64,000 nt of DNA from Bog-532 sp963828445 (GCA_963828445.1 CAWHFP010000018.1:1-64000); one strand, 5' to 3'. Shown: positions 54,475 through 63,414, numbered from the stretch's first letter. Notes: generated by a model not told the origin, from the sequence alone. Made by a program: numbers and translations.

Positions 54475-55293
54475 TCAGCCGGCGACCTGGCGGTTGTTGT
54501 AGAGCCGGATGGACCACAGGTAGCAGGCCAGCGCGATGCCGACGCTCCAGGCCACGGCGGCGATGGCGTGGACGCCGACCGGGCCCCCGGTGATCAGGCC
54601 ACGGACGGTCTGGGTGACCGGCGTGAACGGCTGGTACTCGGCGAACTGGCGCAAGCCGACGGGCATGGACGCGGTGGGCACGAAGGCGCTGGACAGGAAC
54701 GGCAGCAAGGTCATGAACATCGGGGTGTTGCTGGCCGTCTCGACGCTCTTGGCGGCCAGGCCCAGGGCGGTCGACAGCCAGATCAGGGCCAGCGCGAACA
54801 GGGCCAGGATCCCGGCCGTGGCCAGCCAGGCCAGCGGGCCGGCCGACGACCGGAACCCGAGGGCCAGCGACACCCCGGTCACCAGGACCAGCACGAGCAG
54901 GGTCTGCAGCAGCGTCCCGATCACGTGGCCGGTCAGCACCGCGCCGCGCGCGATCGACATGGTCCGGAACCGGTCGATGATGCCCTCGGTCATGTCGGAG
55001 GCGACGGAGATGGCGGTGCCCAGGGCGACCGAGGCCACCGTGACGATCAGGATGCCGGGCACGACGTAGATCAGGTAGGCGTGCCGGCCCGGGTGGGCCC
55101 CGCCCGCCGCGAGCCCGGCGCCCAGCCCGGACCCCAGCTGGCCGCCGAACACGTACACGAACAGCAGCAGGAACACGATGGGGAAGGCGGCCAGCATCAG
55201 GGTCAGGGACGGGTAGCGCAGCTGGTGCTTGAGGTTGCGGCGCAGCATCGTGGCCGAGTCGGTCACGGTGTAGCCGAGGGTGGCGGTGCTCAT
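54475..55293 (-). CDS. ABC-2-type exporter permease (DrrB-like)
   Basis: A 272-residue permease with six membrane helices. Its start (NLKHQLRYPSLTLMLAAFPIVF) and the middle (VALGTAISVASDMTEGIIDRF) match the ABC-2 DrrB-like exporter group used for self-resistance to anthracyclines and other drugs. Its ATG overlaps the ATPase stop (ATGA), and the two form one exporter. Drug substrate unknown. Confidence 0.88.
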   Translation of the reverse strand: MSTATLGYTVTDSATMLRRNLKHQLRYPSLTLMLAAFPIVFLLLFVYVFGGQLGSGLGAGLAAGGAHPGRHAYLIYVVPGILIVTVASVALGTAISVASDMTEGIIDRFRTMSIARGAVLTGHVIGTLLQTLLVLVLVTGVSLALGFRSSAGPLAWLATAGILALFALALIWLSTALGLAAKSVETASNTPMFMTLLPFLSSAFVPTASMPVGLRQFAEYQPFTPVTQTVRGLITGGPVGVHAIAAVAWSVGIALACYLWSIRLYNNRQVAG

Positions 55294-56279
55294 GACTGGG
55301 ACGCTTTCTCGCGGTCGGGTTCGGCGGTCGGGTTGGTGCGGTCGTTCTCGGCCGGGTGCCCGGTGACGGCGAAGAACACGTCGTCCAGGTCCGGGGTGTG
55401 GATCGACAGCCGTTCGGCGCCGATACCGGCCGCGGCCAGCTGGTTGAGCAGGTCACGGACGGCGGTGACGCTGCCGTCGCCGTAGACCTGCAGGCTCAGC
55501 TGATCGGGGTCGGCGGTGGCGTCCGGGAGCAGGGCGGCGGCCGCGCTGAGCTGGAGCTGGTCAGCGAACCGGAGCTGGACGTGCCCGCCCGGGATGCGCC
55601 GCTTGAGCTCGTCCGGGGTGCCCTCGGTGACGATGTGGCCGTGGTCGAGCACGGCCACCCGGCCGGCCAGGTGGTCGGCCTCATCGAGGTACTGGGTGGT
55701 GAGGAAGATCGTGACCCCGTCCGCGGCCAGCTCGGCGATGATCTGCCACATGGTCCGGCGGCTGCGCGGGTCGAGGCCGGTGGTGGGCTCGTCCAGGAAG
55801 ATCAGCTGCGGGCGGCCGACCAGGGTCATGGCCAGGTCCAGCCGCCGCCGCATGCCACCGGAGTAGGCCGACAGCGGCTTGCGGGCGGCGTCGGTGAGGT
55901 CGAAGCGGTCCAGCAGCTCGGCCACCCGTTGCCGTCCGGCGGTCCGGCCGAGGTGCCGCAGGTCGGCCATGAGCTGCAGGTTCTCCTCGCCGGTGAGCAG
56001 GTTGTCCACCGCCGAGAACTGGCCGGTCACGCCGATCGCGGCCCGTACCCCTTCCGGGTCGGTGGCCAGGTCGTGCCCGGCCACCTGGATGGTCCCGGCG
56101 TCGGCCCGGATCAGCGTGGACAGGATGCGGACGATCGTGGTCTTGCCCGCCCCGTTCGGCCCGAGCAGGGCGAAGATCGTGCCCGGGCCCACCTCCAGGT
56201 CCACGTCGTCGAGCACCACGTGCTCGCCAAAGGACTTGCGTATCCCGCGGGCGGTGACCGCCGCGCTGGAGGAGGTCAT
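55290..56279 (-). CDS. ABC exporter ATPase (DrrA-like)
   Basis: A 329-residue ATPase: Walker A LLGPNGAGKTT, Q-loop VTGQFSAVD, signature YSGGMRRRLDLAM, Walker B LIFLDEPTTGLD and the switch region. The C-terminal extension (VQLRFADQL, LSIHTPDLDDVFFAVTG) is the usual DrrA-type tail. AAGGAG favours the second Met (56279). The gene follows the MarR-like regulator by 16 bases and precedes its permease, giving a regulator-exporter operon. Confidence 0.92.
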   Translation of the reverse strand: MTSSSAAVTARGIRKSFGEHVVLDDVDLEVGPGTIFALLGPNGAGKTTIVRILSTLIRADAGTIQVAGHDLATDPEGVRAAIGVTGQFSAVDNLLTGEENLQLMADLRHLGRTAGRQRVAELLDRFDLTDAARKPLSAYSGGMRRRLDLAMTLVGRPQLIFLDEPTTGLDPRSRRTMWQIIAELAADGVTIFLTTQYLDEADHLAGRVAVLDHGHIVTEGTPDELKRRIPGGHVQLRFADQLQLSAAAALLPDATADPDQLSLQVYGDGSVTAVRDLLNQLAAAGIGAERLSIHTPDLDDVFFAVTGHPAENDRTNPTAEPDREKASQS

Positions 56280-56294
56280 CATGGCTCCTTGAGG

Positions 56295-56795
56295 TCAGAT
56301 ATCGGTCGGGTCGGGGAGTTCGCCCCGCGCCCGCAGGGTGTCGCGGTGGGCGTTCCAGTCCTTCTCCCACTCGGGCATCCGTGCCGTCAGCCAGTCCGCG
56401 AACGCGGCCCAGTGCAGCAGCACGATCCGGCGCTCGGGCGGCGCGTCGGCCAGCATGGCCAGGCCCTCGCGGGCCAGCACGCCCTGCTCCATGTACTCGG
56501 TGGGGTCGAACCCGAACGCCCGCTGGGAGGTCAGGTCGATGCTGACCCGGTCCATCCGCTCGCCCGCGGCCCGCGACCGGCGGACCAGCCCCAGCTGCTC
56601 CAGGGACTTCACCGCGCCGGCGATGGCGCTCCGGCTGGCCAGCAGGGCATCGGCCAGGTCGGCGATGCTCTGCTCGCGCGGTTCGCAGATCATCAGGTAA
56701 CCCAGCAGCCGCCCGACCACGGGCGCCATCCCGTACCGGCGGGCGTAGAACCGCCCGGTGTGGTCCGCGAACGTGATCTCGGCGTCGGTCGGCAT
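56295..56795 (-). CDS. GbsR/MarR-like regulator of the exporter operon
   Basis: A 166-residue winged-helix protein: LLGYLMICEPREQSIADLADALLASRSAIAGAVKSLEQLGLV is the helix-turn-helix region (described here in segments: LLGYLMICEPREQ; SIADLADALLASRSAIAG; AVKSLEQLGLV). It resembles the GbsR/MarR group that controls ABC exporters. ATG 56795 gives the standard length. A 14-bp palindrome lies 31 bases upstream. It is the first gene of the operon and likely represses it until a drug binds. Confidence 0.82.
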   Translation of the reverse strand: MPTDAEITFADHTGRFYARRYGMAPVVGRLLGYLMICEPREQSIADLADALLASRSAIAGAVKSLEQLGLVRRSRAAGERMDRVSIDLTSQRAFGFDPTEYMEQGVLAREGLAMLADAPPERRIVLLHWAAFADWLTARMPEWEKDWNAHRDTLRARGELPDPTDI

Positions 56796-56825
56796 GTGCA
56801 ACAAGTTACTCGAACATCTGAGATA

Positions 56826-56839
56826 ACACAAATTTGTGT
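56826..56839. promoter_or_regulatory. Perfect palindrome in front of the exporter operon
   Basis: ACACAAATTTGTGT, in an AT-rich gap between the divergent regulator and TehA-like genes. Its size and place suit a MarR-family dimer site. Confidence 0.65.
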
Positions 56840-56932
56840 CATTTCATTTATATCGAAGGCTGCGGGCCCGGGTGCCGGGCAAGACTCGGGGTCGGCCCCG
56901 GCCTGGCCGGCCAGACGTGCGAGCGTGGGGAT

Positions 56933-57901
56933 ATGGTCCCGCTGGCATCGTGGACGATCGTCATGAGCTGCGGGGTCGTCTCGATCGACCTGGCCCTGGA
57001 CCACCAGGCCGTGCTCTCGGCGATCCTGCAGTGGTTCGCGGCCGCCGTCTGGCTGCTGCTGGTCACCGTGCTGGCCGCGCCCCTGGCCTGCCAGCGGGGT
57101 CGGTTCTCCCGCGAGGCGACCGCGCCGGTGGCGCTGGCCGCGGTGGCGGCCACCGCCGTGCTCGGGACCCGGTTCGCCCAGCGCGGCTGGCCGCTGGCGG
57201 GCGCGGTCCTGCTGGCCGTGGCCCTGGCCGGCTGGGTAGTGCTGCTGGGGCCGGTGCTGGCGCACTGGCAGATCCCGACGAACGGGACGTCCTTCGTGGC
57301 CGGGGTGGCCACCGACGGCCTGGCCGTGCTGGGGGCCACGCTGGCCATCTCGTACCGGGCCGGGTGGCTGGTCGTCGTGGCCATCGTGTTCCTGCTGCTC
57401 GGGCTGGCCCTCTACGCCTTCACCCTGGCCCGGTTCGACCGGCGCCAGCTGCTGAGCGGGTCCGGCGACCACTGGGTCGCCGGGGGAGCACTGGCCATCT
57501 CGGCGCTGTCGGCCGGCCTGATCACCAAGGCGGCCGGGGCCCTGGGGTGGTTCGGCCCCGAGCACCAGGTGCTCAGCACCGGCACCCTGGTGCTGTGGTG
57601 CCTGGCCCTGGCCTGGCTCCCGGTCCTGATCGCCGGTGAGGTGGCCCGGCCGCGGCCGGGCTACGACATCCGCCGCTGGGCCACGGTCTTCCCGCTCGGC
57701 ATGTACGCCGCGTGCAGTTTCACCGTCGGCCCGGTGGCTGGGGTGAGCGGGATCACCGGCTTCGGCCGGGTGTGGACCTGGGTGGCGCTGGCGGCCACCC
57801 TGCTGGCGCTGGCCGGCCTGTTCCTGCGCGTCCGTGGCGCCTGGCCCCAGCTCAGGTCCCGGACCAGGTCACAGCTCAGGTCGTGGTTCAGGCCTGGGTG
57901 A
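56933..57901 (+). CDS. TehA/SLAC1-type (TDT) membrane transporter
   Basis: A 322-residue protein with about ten helices. LASWTIVMSCGVVSIDLAL, near the start, carries the Gly/Ser-rich TDT signature, and later regions (IRRWATVFPLGMYAACSFTVG) match the family's final helices. TDT members export tellurite, dicarboxylates, sulfite or anions. ATG 56933 follows GTGGGG. Although the gene shares a gap with the exporter operon, co-regulation is only a guess. Its 3' end overlaps the SnoaL-like gene by 14 bases. Confidence 0.78.
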   Translation: MVPLASWTIVMSCGVVSIDLALDHQAVLSAILQWFAAAVWLLLVTVLAAPLACQRGRFSREATAPVALAAVAATAVLGTRFAQRGWPLAGAVLLAVALAGWVVLLGPVLAHWQIPTNGTSFVAGVATDGLAVLGATLAISYRAGWLVVVAIVFLLLGLALYAFTLARFDRRQLLSGSGDHWVAGGALAISALSAGLITKAAGALGWFGPEHQVLSTGTLVLWCLALAWLPVLIAGEVARPRPGYDIRRWATVFPLGMYAACSFTVGPVAGVSGITGFGRVWTWVALAATLLALAGLFLRVRGAWPQLRSRTRSQLRSWFRPG

Positions 57902-58292
57902 TGGTCCGGCCCGGCATCGGCTCGGCCAGCGCCGCCCGCCAGGCCGGGGCGCCGAACGGGTCGGCGAAGTACTGGGTCTCGTGGGCCACGTGCTGGCCGG
58001 CGAACTCCATGATGCTCACCGAGTGGGTGGGCACGCCGTCGTAGGTGATGACGCACTCGCTGACCCACAGGTCCCCGTGGCCGGTGATCCGCTGGACGGT
58101 GAAATGCCGTTCGGCCGGGTGCCCGCCGCGCTGGGCCGCGATCGTGGCCCGGCTCCGGAACCGCTCCCCGGACTGGGGGTAGTCGAGGATGCCGTCTTCG
58201 GCGTAGATGGCGTGCTCGGTCTCGGAGTCCCCGCGTTCGGAAGCTTGCCAGTGTTCTTCGATCGCGGCCCGGGTCCGGGCATCAGGATCCAT
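57888..58292 (-). CDS. SnoaL/NTF2-like protein
   Basis: A 134-residue cone-fold protein: AAIEEHWQASERGDSETEHAI, then YAEDGILDYPQSGERFRSR, and a C-terminus FGAPAWRAALAEP. This is the SnoaL-like subgroup, related to polyketide cyclases and isomerases but often of unknown role. The ATG at 58292 lies just after the stop of the Lrp-type gene (5 bases), so they may be co-transcribed. Confidence 0.78.
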   Translation of the reverse strand: MDPDARTRAAIEEHWQASERGDSETEHAIYAEDGILDYPQSGERFRSRATIAAQRGGHPAERHFTVQRITGHGDLWVSECVITYDGVPTHSVSIMEFAGQHVAHETQYFADPFGAPAWRAALAEPMPGRTITQA

Positions 58293-58297
58293 GATCC

Positions 58298-59281
58298 CTA
58301 TGATGCCCGCCCCGGCAGCATGATGGGAGAGGCCTGCTTGACCGTGCGGATGATCGGCGAGGTCTCCAGCCGCTCGACCCCGGGCAGGCCGCCGACCTTG
58401 GCCGTCAGGAACTGGTACAGCGACTCCTCGTCGCGGCAGATGGCGCAGGCGGCCAGGTTGGCCGGCCCGGTGGTGGCGTAGGCGTGGGCGATCTCCGGGA
58501 ACTTGGCCAGCGCGGCGCCGGTCTCGGCCAGGTAGGACGGTGGCACCGACAGCCACAGCCAGGCCGCACTGTGGAAACCGAACGTCGGCCGGTCCAGCTC
58601 CAGCTTGAAGTAGAGCATTCCGGCCGCGCGCAACTGGTCCATCCGGCGCCGCACCCTGGTCTCCGACCACCCGGTCCCGGTGGCCAGGTCGGCGTAGGGG
58701 GTCCGGCCGTCCCGGGCCAGCGCCGCGAACAGGGCCTGGTCCAGCTCGGTGACCTCGATGGCCTCCGCCGGACCGGCTCCGTCCGGCCCCGCGCAGGCGG
58801 CGAAGCGCAGCGACTCGACCCGCTCGCCGGGCAGCGCGTCGATGAAGCCGAGCGCGTCCTCGCCGCGGGTGAAGATGTGCAGCCGCGAGTAGGCGCTGAC
58901 CTCGACGATCCGGCTGGACCGGGGCAGCCGGGCCAGCAGCGACTCCGAGCCGCCGGAGCCGTCCTCGCGCAGCGCGCACAGCACCTCGGTGTCACCGGAG
59001 AGCAACTGGACCCAGGCCGTGTCCCGGCGCTCGGCCAGGGTGGCGGCGATGGTCTCGCCGGAGCCGGGCACGCAGCGCAGCCGCAGGAACCAGTGCCCGG
59101 CGTGGGGGGACCGGTCCCACTTGAGCCCGACCACGCGCAGCAGGCCCGCCGACCGGAGCCGCCGGTACCGGCGGGCCACCGTCTGGTCGGAGACCCCCAG
59201 GACCTCGGCGATGGCACTGAACGAGGCGCGGCCCTCGGTGGCCAGGCACTGGGCCAGCTGCCGGTCGAGATCGTCAACCAT
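58298..59281 (-). CDS. Double-domain Lrp/AsnC-family regulator
   Basis: A 327-residue protein formed from two AsnC units. The first starts with DDLDRQLAQCLATEG and AEVLGVSDQTVARRYRRL; the second with ELDQALFAALARDGRTPYADL and GWSETRVRRRMDQL. Each is followed by a ligand-type domain. ATG 59281 gives the best spacing to GGAAAG. It is divergent from a DHA2 exporter by 133 bases, so it probably regulates that gene. Such tandem proteins are common in actinobacteria. Confidence 0.87.
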   Translation of the reverse strand: MVDDLDRQLAQCLATEGRASFSAIAEVLGVSDQTVARRYRRLRSAGLLRVVGLKWDRSPHAGHWFLRLRCVPGSGETIAATLAERRDTAWVQLLSGDTEVLCALREDGSGGSESLLARLPRSSRIVEVSAYSRLHIFTRGEDALGFIDALPGERVESLRFAACAGPDGAGPAEAIEVTELDQALFAALARDGRTPYADLATGTGWSETRVRRRMDQLRAAGMLYFKLELDRPTFGFHSAAWLWLSVPPSYLAETGAALAKFPEIAHAYATTGPANLAACAICRDEESLYQFLTAKVGGLPGVERLETSPIIRTVKQASPIMLPGRAS

Positions 59282-59413
59282 GATGCTTTCCACCCAGGAA
59301 CGCTAACAAATGTCGAGAACCGGCGTCGATACGGAAGTAGCTATCAGAAAGGGCCTGGCGTGGCCGAACCTGTGTCGAGGAAACTAGGGGAGTCTCCGGA
59401 AGGGAACACGTCA

Positions 59414-60922
59414 ATGCGCAAGTGGTGGCCGCTGGTGGCGGTGTGCACCGGCACGTTCATGCTCCTGGTCGACGTGACGATCGTGAACGTGGCGCTGCCG
59501 GACATGGCGCGGGAGCTGAAGACCACCTTCAGCGACCTGCAGTGGGTCATCGACCTGTACGCGCTGGTGCTCGGGGCCCTGGTGCTGACCGTGGGCGCGG
59601 TGGCCGACCGGCTCGGCCGCCGCCGGGTCTACGCCGCCGGTCTCGTGCTGTTCGCGCTGTCCAGCCTGACCTGCGGGCTCGCGCCGAACGTCGGGGTGCT
59701 GCTCGCGGCCCGCGGGGTCCAGGGCCTGGGCGGGGCCGCGATGTTCGCCACCACGATGGCCCTGATCAGCAACACCTACACGGACCGGGACCGGGGCATC
59801 GCCTTCGGGACCTGGTCGGCGGTGGCCGGGGCGGCGTCCGCGATCGGGCCGATCCTCGGCGGGCTGCTCACCGCCAGCTTCGGCTGGCGCTGGATCTTCC
59901 TGGTCAACCTGCCGGTCAGCGTGGTCGCGGTCACGCTGACCCTGCGGGTCGTGACCGAGTCCCGCGACCCGCACCCCCGGCCGGTGGACCTGCCGGGCAT
60001 GGTGTCGTTCACCGTGGCCGTGGCGGCCCTCACCTATGCCCTGATCCGGGGCGGCTGGGCCTCGGGCGAGACGATCACGCTGATCGTGGTGGCCGTGCTG
60101 GCCGCGGTGGCGTTCGTCGTGGCCGAGCGCCGCAGCGCCACCCCCATGCTCGACCTGGGCCTGTTCAAGAACCCGGTCTTCACCGCGATGGTGCTGGGGG
60201 CGGCGCTGCTGTCCGCGGCCGCCTGGGCGCCCATGACCTACCAGTCGCTGTGGCTGCAGTCGGTGCTCGGCCTGAGTGCGATCCAGGCCGGGCTGGTCCT
60301 GCTGCCGTCGGCCGCGGCCGTGTTCCTGGTCGCCGGGCAGGTCGGCCGGTTTCTGCACCGGACCTCACCGCGCTGGATGGTCGGCACCGGGCTGCTGCTG
60401 ATCGCGATCGGCGCGCTGGCCCAGGCGATCGTCCGGCAGAACTCGAGCTGGCCCGTGGTCATCCCCGGCCTGGTGCTGGTGGGGATCGGGGCCGGCCTGG
60501 CCCTGGCCTCGCTCAACTCGACCGCCATGGCCGCCGTGCCCTGGCAGCGCGCGGGCATGGCGGGTGGGGCGCTGAACGCGTTCCGCCAGCTCGGCTACGC
60601 GTTCGGGATCGCGGTGCTCGGTGAGGTGTTCCGGTCCGGGCTGACCCACGCGGCCGGCCCGGGGCTGTCGGCCACCCTGAGCGGCGGCCAGGCCCAGGCC
60701 GTGCTGGCCCGGACCCCGGCCCTGGCCCCGGTGGTGCACCGGGCCTTCGCCGACGGCCTCGACCTGGCCTACGCCGTCGCGGCCGGCTTCGGCCTGCTGG
60801 CCGCGGTCGCGGTGTTCATCCTGGCCCGGCCGCGCCTGCCGGCGCCGGAGCCAGCAGAGACTGCAGAAGCAGCCAGCGCTCAGACGGGACAGGCCTCCGG
60901 GCCGGGACCCGTGCGGGCCTGA
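59414..60922 (+). CDS. DHA2-type MFS exporter (14 helices)
   Basis: A 502-residue exporter. Helix 1 reads GTFMLLVDVTIVNVALPDM, the loop motif A is GAVADRLGRRRVY, and motif C is GAASAIGPILGGLL. Fourteen helices fit EmrB/QacA drug exporters. GGAAGGG lies nine bases before ATG 59414. A charged, Ala-rich tail follows. Its 3' end overlaps the convergent DUF1707 gene by 107 bases. Substrate unknown. Confidence 0.9.
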   Translation: MRKWWPLVAVCTGTFMLLVDVTIVNVALPDMARELKTTFSDLQWVIDLYALVLGALVLTVGAVADRLGRRRVYAAGLVLFALSSLTCGLAPNVGVLLAARGVQGLGGAAMFATTMALISNTYTDRDRGIAFGTWSAVAGAASAIGPILGGLLTASFGWRWIFLVNLPVSVVAVTLTLRVVTESRDPHPRPVDLPGMVSFTVAVAALTYALIRGGWASGETITLIVVAVLAAVAFVVAERRSATPMLDLGLFKNPVFTAMVLGAALLSAAAWAPMTYQSLWLQSVLGLSAIQAGLVLLPSAAAVFLVAGQVGRFLHRTSPRWMVGTGLLLIAIGALAQAIVRQNSSWPVVIPGLVLVGIGAGLALASLNSTAMAAVPWQRAGMAGGALNAFRQLGYAFGIAVLGEVFRSGLTHAAGPGLSATLSGGQAQAVLARTPALAPVVHRAFADGLDLAYAVAAGFGLLAAVAVFILARPRLPAPEPAETAEAASAQTGQASGPGPVRA

Positions 60923-61217
60923 CCCGTGCTGGCCTGATTGGCGCGGGCGGCCCGTCACCGGGTAGCCCGTCACCGGGCAGCCCGTCACCGGGCAGGTCGG
61001 ACATGACCCGGGCGATTTCCCGCAGCGTCCGGGCCGACAGCACGTTCTCCAGCCGCTGGTCCAGTTCGGCCAGGCTGATGCGGCCGTCGGCCACGGCCGC
61101 GCACAGCATGTCCGCGGCCACGTCGCGGTCGAAGTCCGACGCCCGCAGGTCCGGCCCGAACACCGGGTCCAGGTCGGACGCGGGGAAGACCGGCACCGGG
61201 ATGACGGGGATCATCAT
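60816..61217 (-). CDS. DUF1707 (SHOCT-like) protein
   Basis: A 133-residue protein. Residues 25-75 (DLRASDFDRDVAADMLCAAVADGRISLAELDQRLENVL, in segments) form the DUF1707 domain common in actinobacteria. Three copies of LPGDG follow, made by a 15-bp tandem repeat, then a Pro/Arg-rich tail. It lies in front of the ABC/GntR operon but 20 bases after the ABC permease gene end. Function unknown. The C-terminal third runs antisense to the MFS gene. Confidence 0.75.
   Translation of the reverse strand: MMIPVIPVPVFPASDLDPVFGPDLRASDFDRDVAADMLCAAVADGRISLAELDQRLENVLSARTLREIARVMSDLPGDGLPGDGLPGDGPPAPIRPARVRPARVPARRPVPSERWLLLQSLLAPAPAGAAGPG
60950..60994. repeat. 15-bp tandem repeat x3 in the DUF1707 gene
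   Basis: Units GCCCGTCACCGGGTA, GCCCGTCACCGGGCA and the same again lie end to end (60950-60994). They encode LPGDG three times on the reverse strand. They are likely a recent slippage product. Confidence 0.85.
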
Positions 61218-61236
61218 GCTCCTCAGCTCGTCGCGG

Positions 61237-61966
61237 TCAGATCGCCGCGCGCCGGATGGTGGCGTGGCCGCCCGCCAGCAGGGCCACCGCCAGCACGGCC
61301 AGCAGCCCGGTCAGCCCGGCCGCGGTCAGGCCGGTGAAGAAGTGGCCGACCCCGGTCCAGCCGTGGGCCAGGCTGATGATGACCACAGCCCCGAGGGCCA
61401 CCGTGACCTGGGCCGCGATGAACGCGATGGTGCCGAGCGCACCCCAGCGCCGGTAGACGATCCCGTACCACATCCCGTACACGAACAGCAGGGTCAGCCC
61501 GACGAAACGTGGACAGCCAGGTCAGGTACCAGGGCCCGATGAGCACGAAGGCGATGCGGAAGAAGCTCATCTGCACGCCCCAGCCGTTGGTGGCATGCTC
61601 GATGACCTGGAAGATGGCCAGCATCAGCCCGTTGACGAAGGAGAGCCCGACCGCGAGCAGGGCGGTACCGGTGTAGTAGGTGCGGCGGCTCAGGCCCAGG
61701 GCCAGGCCGAACGGCAGCGACCGGCCGATGCTCTGGATGCCCAGGACCAGGAAGTAGATGAAGAAGCTGGACGACGCCCCGGTGTAGCGGGTGTTCAGCA
61801 CCGAGACGGAACCGTGCGCGGTCACCACCGTGTGGTGGTCGGCCGGGACGATCGCGTAGACGATCAGCGAGACCAGGAAGCTGAACGTCAGGACCCCCCA
61901 CGGCACCACCAGGTACTGCCACGGCTGCACCAGGTGGTACCGGGCCACCTTGACCAGGGTTCTCAT
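61237..61966 (-). pseudogene. ABC transporter permease, one frameshift
   Basis: About 240 residues with six helices after repair: start MRTLVKVARYHLVQPW, then LVVPWGVLTFSFLVSLIVYA, and a C-terminal part with FIAAQVTVALGAVVIISLAHG. The frame changes near 61505: LTWLSTF should continue VGLTLLFVYGMWYG, requiring one T fewer in a TTT run. Its ATG overlaps the ATPase stop (ATGA) and GAGGAGGTG lies upstream. It is the permease of the GntR-controlled exporter. Confidence 0.82.
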
Positions 61967-62883
61967 GCGCTCACCTCCTCCGGGTTGGCGGGCGCGGCGG
62001 CGCCCGGCCCGGGGGCGCCTGGCCAGCCGGCCGCGTGCACCACCAGTTGCTGCAGGGTCAGCGGCACCAGGTCCAGGCCCAGCGACTGAGCCTCGGCCCG
62101 GTCGGCCTCGTTGAGCGGCCCGACCATGACCACCGAGGCCTGGGACCCCAGGCGACGCCGGTTCCAGACCGCCCGGCCGGTGGTGAACTCGTCCACCGCC
62201 AGCACCGGGCCGCTCACCGTGGTGGCCACGCCGCGCAGGCCGTCGGCGGCGGCCTCGAGCACGACCCGGCCCTGGTCGATGACGACCACGCTCTCGAACA
62301 GCGCGGCCGCCTCGTCGATCAGGTGGGTGGACAGCAGGATCGTGCGGGGGAATTCGGCGTAGTCGGCCAGCAGCCGGTCGTAGAAGATCTGCCGGGCCAC
62401 CGCGTCCAGCCCCGCGTAGGGCTCGTCGAACAGGGTCACCTCGGCCCGCGCGGCCAGCCCGATGGTGATGCCGAGGGCGGACCGCAGACCGCGCGACAGC
62501 TTCTTGATCGGCTTCTTGGGCCGCAGGTTGAAGTCCTCGGCCAGCGTCCCGGCCAGCTCGCCGTCCCAGTTGGGGTAGAACCAGGACGCGGCCCGCAGCG
62601 CGTGGCCGACCTTGAAGTCGGGATAGGCCTGGTCCTCGCGAACGAACACCATGCGCCGCAGCACCTGGTCGTTCTCGGCGGGTGCCGCGCCGAGCACCCG
62701 GACGTCGCCCGACGACGGGAACTCCTGCCCGGCCAGGATGCGCAGCAGCGTGGTCTTGCCCGCGCCGTTGCGGCCGAGCAGCCCGGTGATCGACCCGGTT
62801 TCGAGTTCGAGGCTCACGTGGTCGAGGGCGACCTGGTCGCGGTAGTGCCGGGTCAGGCCGGCCACCGAGATCGCGGGGGTCAT
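61963..62883 (-). CDS. ABC transporter ATPase (YtrB-like)
   Basis: A 306-residue ATPase: Walker A LLGRNGAGKTT, signature SRGLRSALGITIG (variant), Walker B VTLFDEPYAGLD and D-loop. The signature LSRG in place of LSGG is found in the GntR-controlled Ytr-like ATPases. The C-terminal part is longer than the minimal core. The gene overlaps the GntR stop and its permease's start by 4 bases each, forming a three-gene operon. Confidence 0.9.
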   Translation of the reverse strand: MTPAISVAGLTRHYRDQVALDHVSLELETGSITGLLGRNGAGKTTLLRILAGQEFPSSGDVRVLGAAPAENDQVLRRMVFVREDQAYPDFKVGHALRAASWFYPNWDGELAGTLAEDFNLRPKKPIKKLSRGLRSALGITIGLAARAEVTLFDEPYAGLDAVARQIFYDRLLADYAEFPRTILLSTHLIDEAAALFESVVVIDQGRVVLEAAADGLRGVATTVSGPVLAVDEFTTGRAVWNRRRLGSQASVVMVGPLNEADRAEAQSLGLDLVPLTLQQLVVHAAGWPGAPGPGAAAPANPEEVSA

Positions 62884-63314
62884 ACCGGCACACCCTGTCC
62901 TGAGCCGGCCCGGGCCGGGCTGGCCATGGTGTCGCCGGCCTGCTGGCGGGCGAAGTCCGAGATCAGCCCGATCAGTTCCCCGGCGTCGATGCCCAGCCGG
63001 GTCGCCTCGGTCAGCAGCGGCCGCAGGTAGCGCTCGGTGAACTGCTCGCGGCGCTGCCCGAGCAGCCGCTGGCGCGCGCCGGCCGCGACGAACATGCCGA
63101 TGCCGCGGCGCTTTTCCAGCAGGCCGTCGTCGGCGAGCAGGTTGATGCCCTTGGCCGCGGTGGCCGGGTTGATCCGGTAGAAGGCGGCCAGTTCGTTGGT
63201 GGACGGCACCCGCTCACCCTCGGCCAGACCGCCGTCGGCGATCTCGGCCGCCAGCCGGTCGGCGATCTGCGTGAACAGCGGCGTTCCTTCGTCGAGACCC
63301 GCCATCTCGGGCAC
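62880..63314 (-). CDS. GntR-family regulator (YtrA type)
   Basis: About 144 residues. The N-terminal winged helix contains PLFTQIADRLAAEIADG, RVPSTNELAAFYRINPATAAKGIN and LEKRRGIGMFV. The short C-terminal part lacks a large ligand domain, as in YtrA regulators. I prefer GTG 63314: AGGAGG lies 8 bases upstream. The gene leads an operon with an ATPase and a permease. A near-perfect 26-bp dyad lies 25 bases upstream. Confidence 0.88.
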   Translation of the reverse strand: MPEMAGLDEGTPLFTQIADRLAAEIADGGLAEGERVPSTNELAAFYRINPATAAKGINLLADDGLLEKRRGIGMFVAAGARQRLLGQRREQFTERYLRPLLTEATRLGIDAGELIGLISDFARQQAGDTMASPARAGSGQGVPV

Positions 63315-63339
63315 GGCTCCCACCTCCTCTACGGCTCAT

Positions 63340-63365
63340 CGGTTCATTACTTGAGTAATGTACCG
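63340..63365. promoter_or_regulatory. GntR/YtrA-type operator
   Basis: CGGT-N-CATTAC-N4-GTAATG-N-ACCG, perfect except for one T/T position in each arm. It lies between the GntR operon and the divergent LLM oxidoreductase gene and should control at least the former. Confidence 0.75.
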
Positions 63366-63414
63366 ACGAACACGCCGAGATATCAAGGGGCAAGCGGTTC
63401 TCTAGAGTTGGAGT

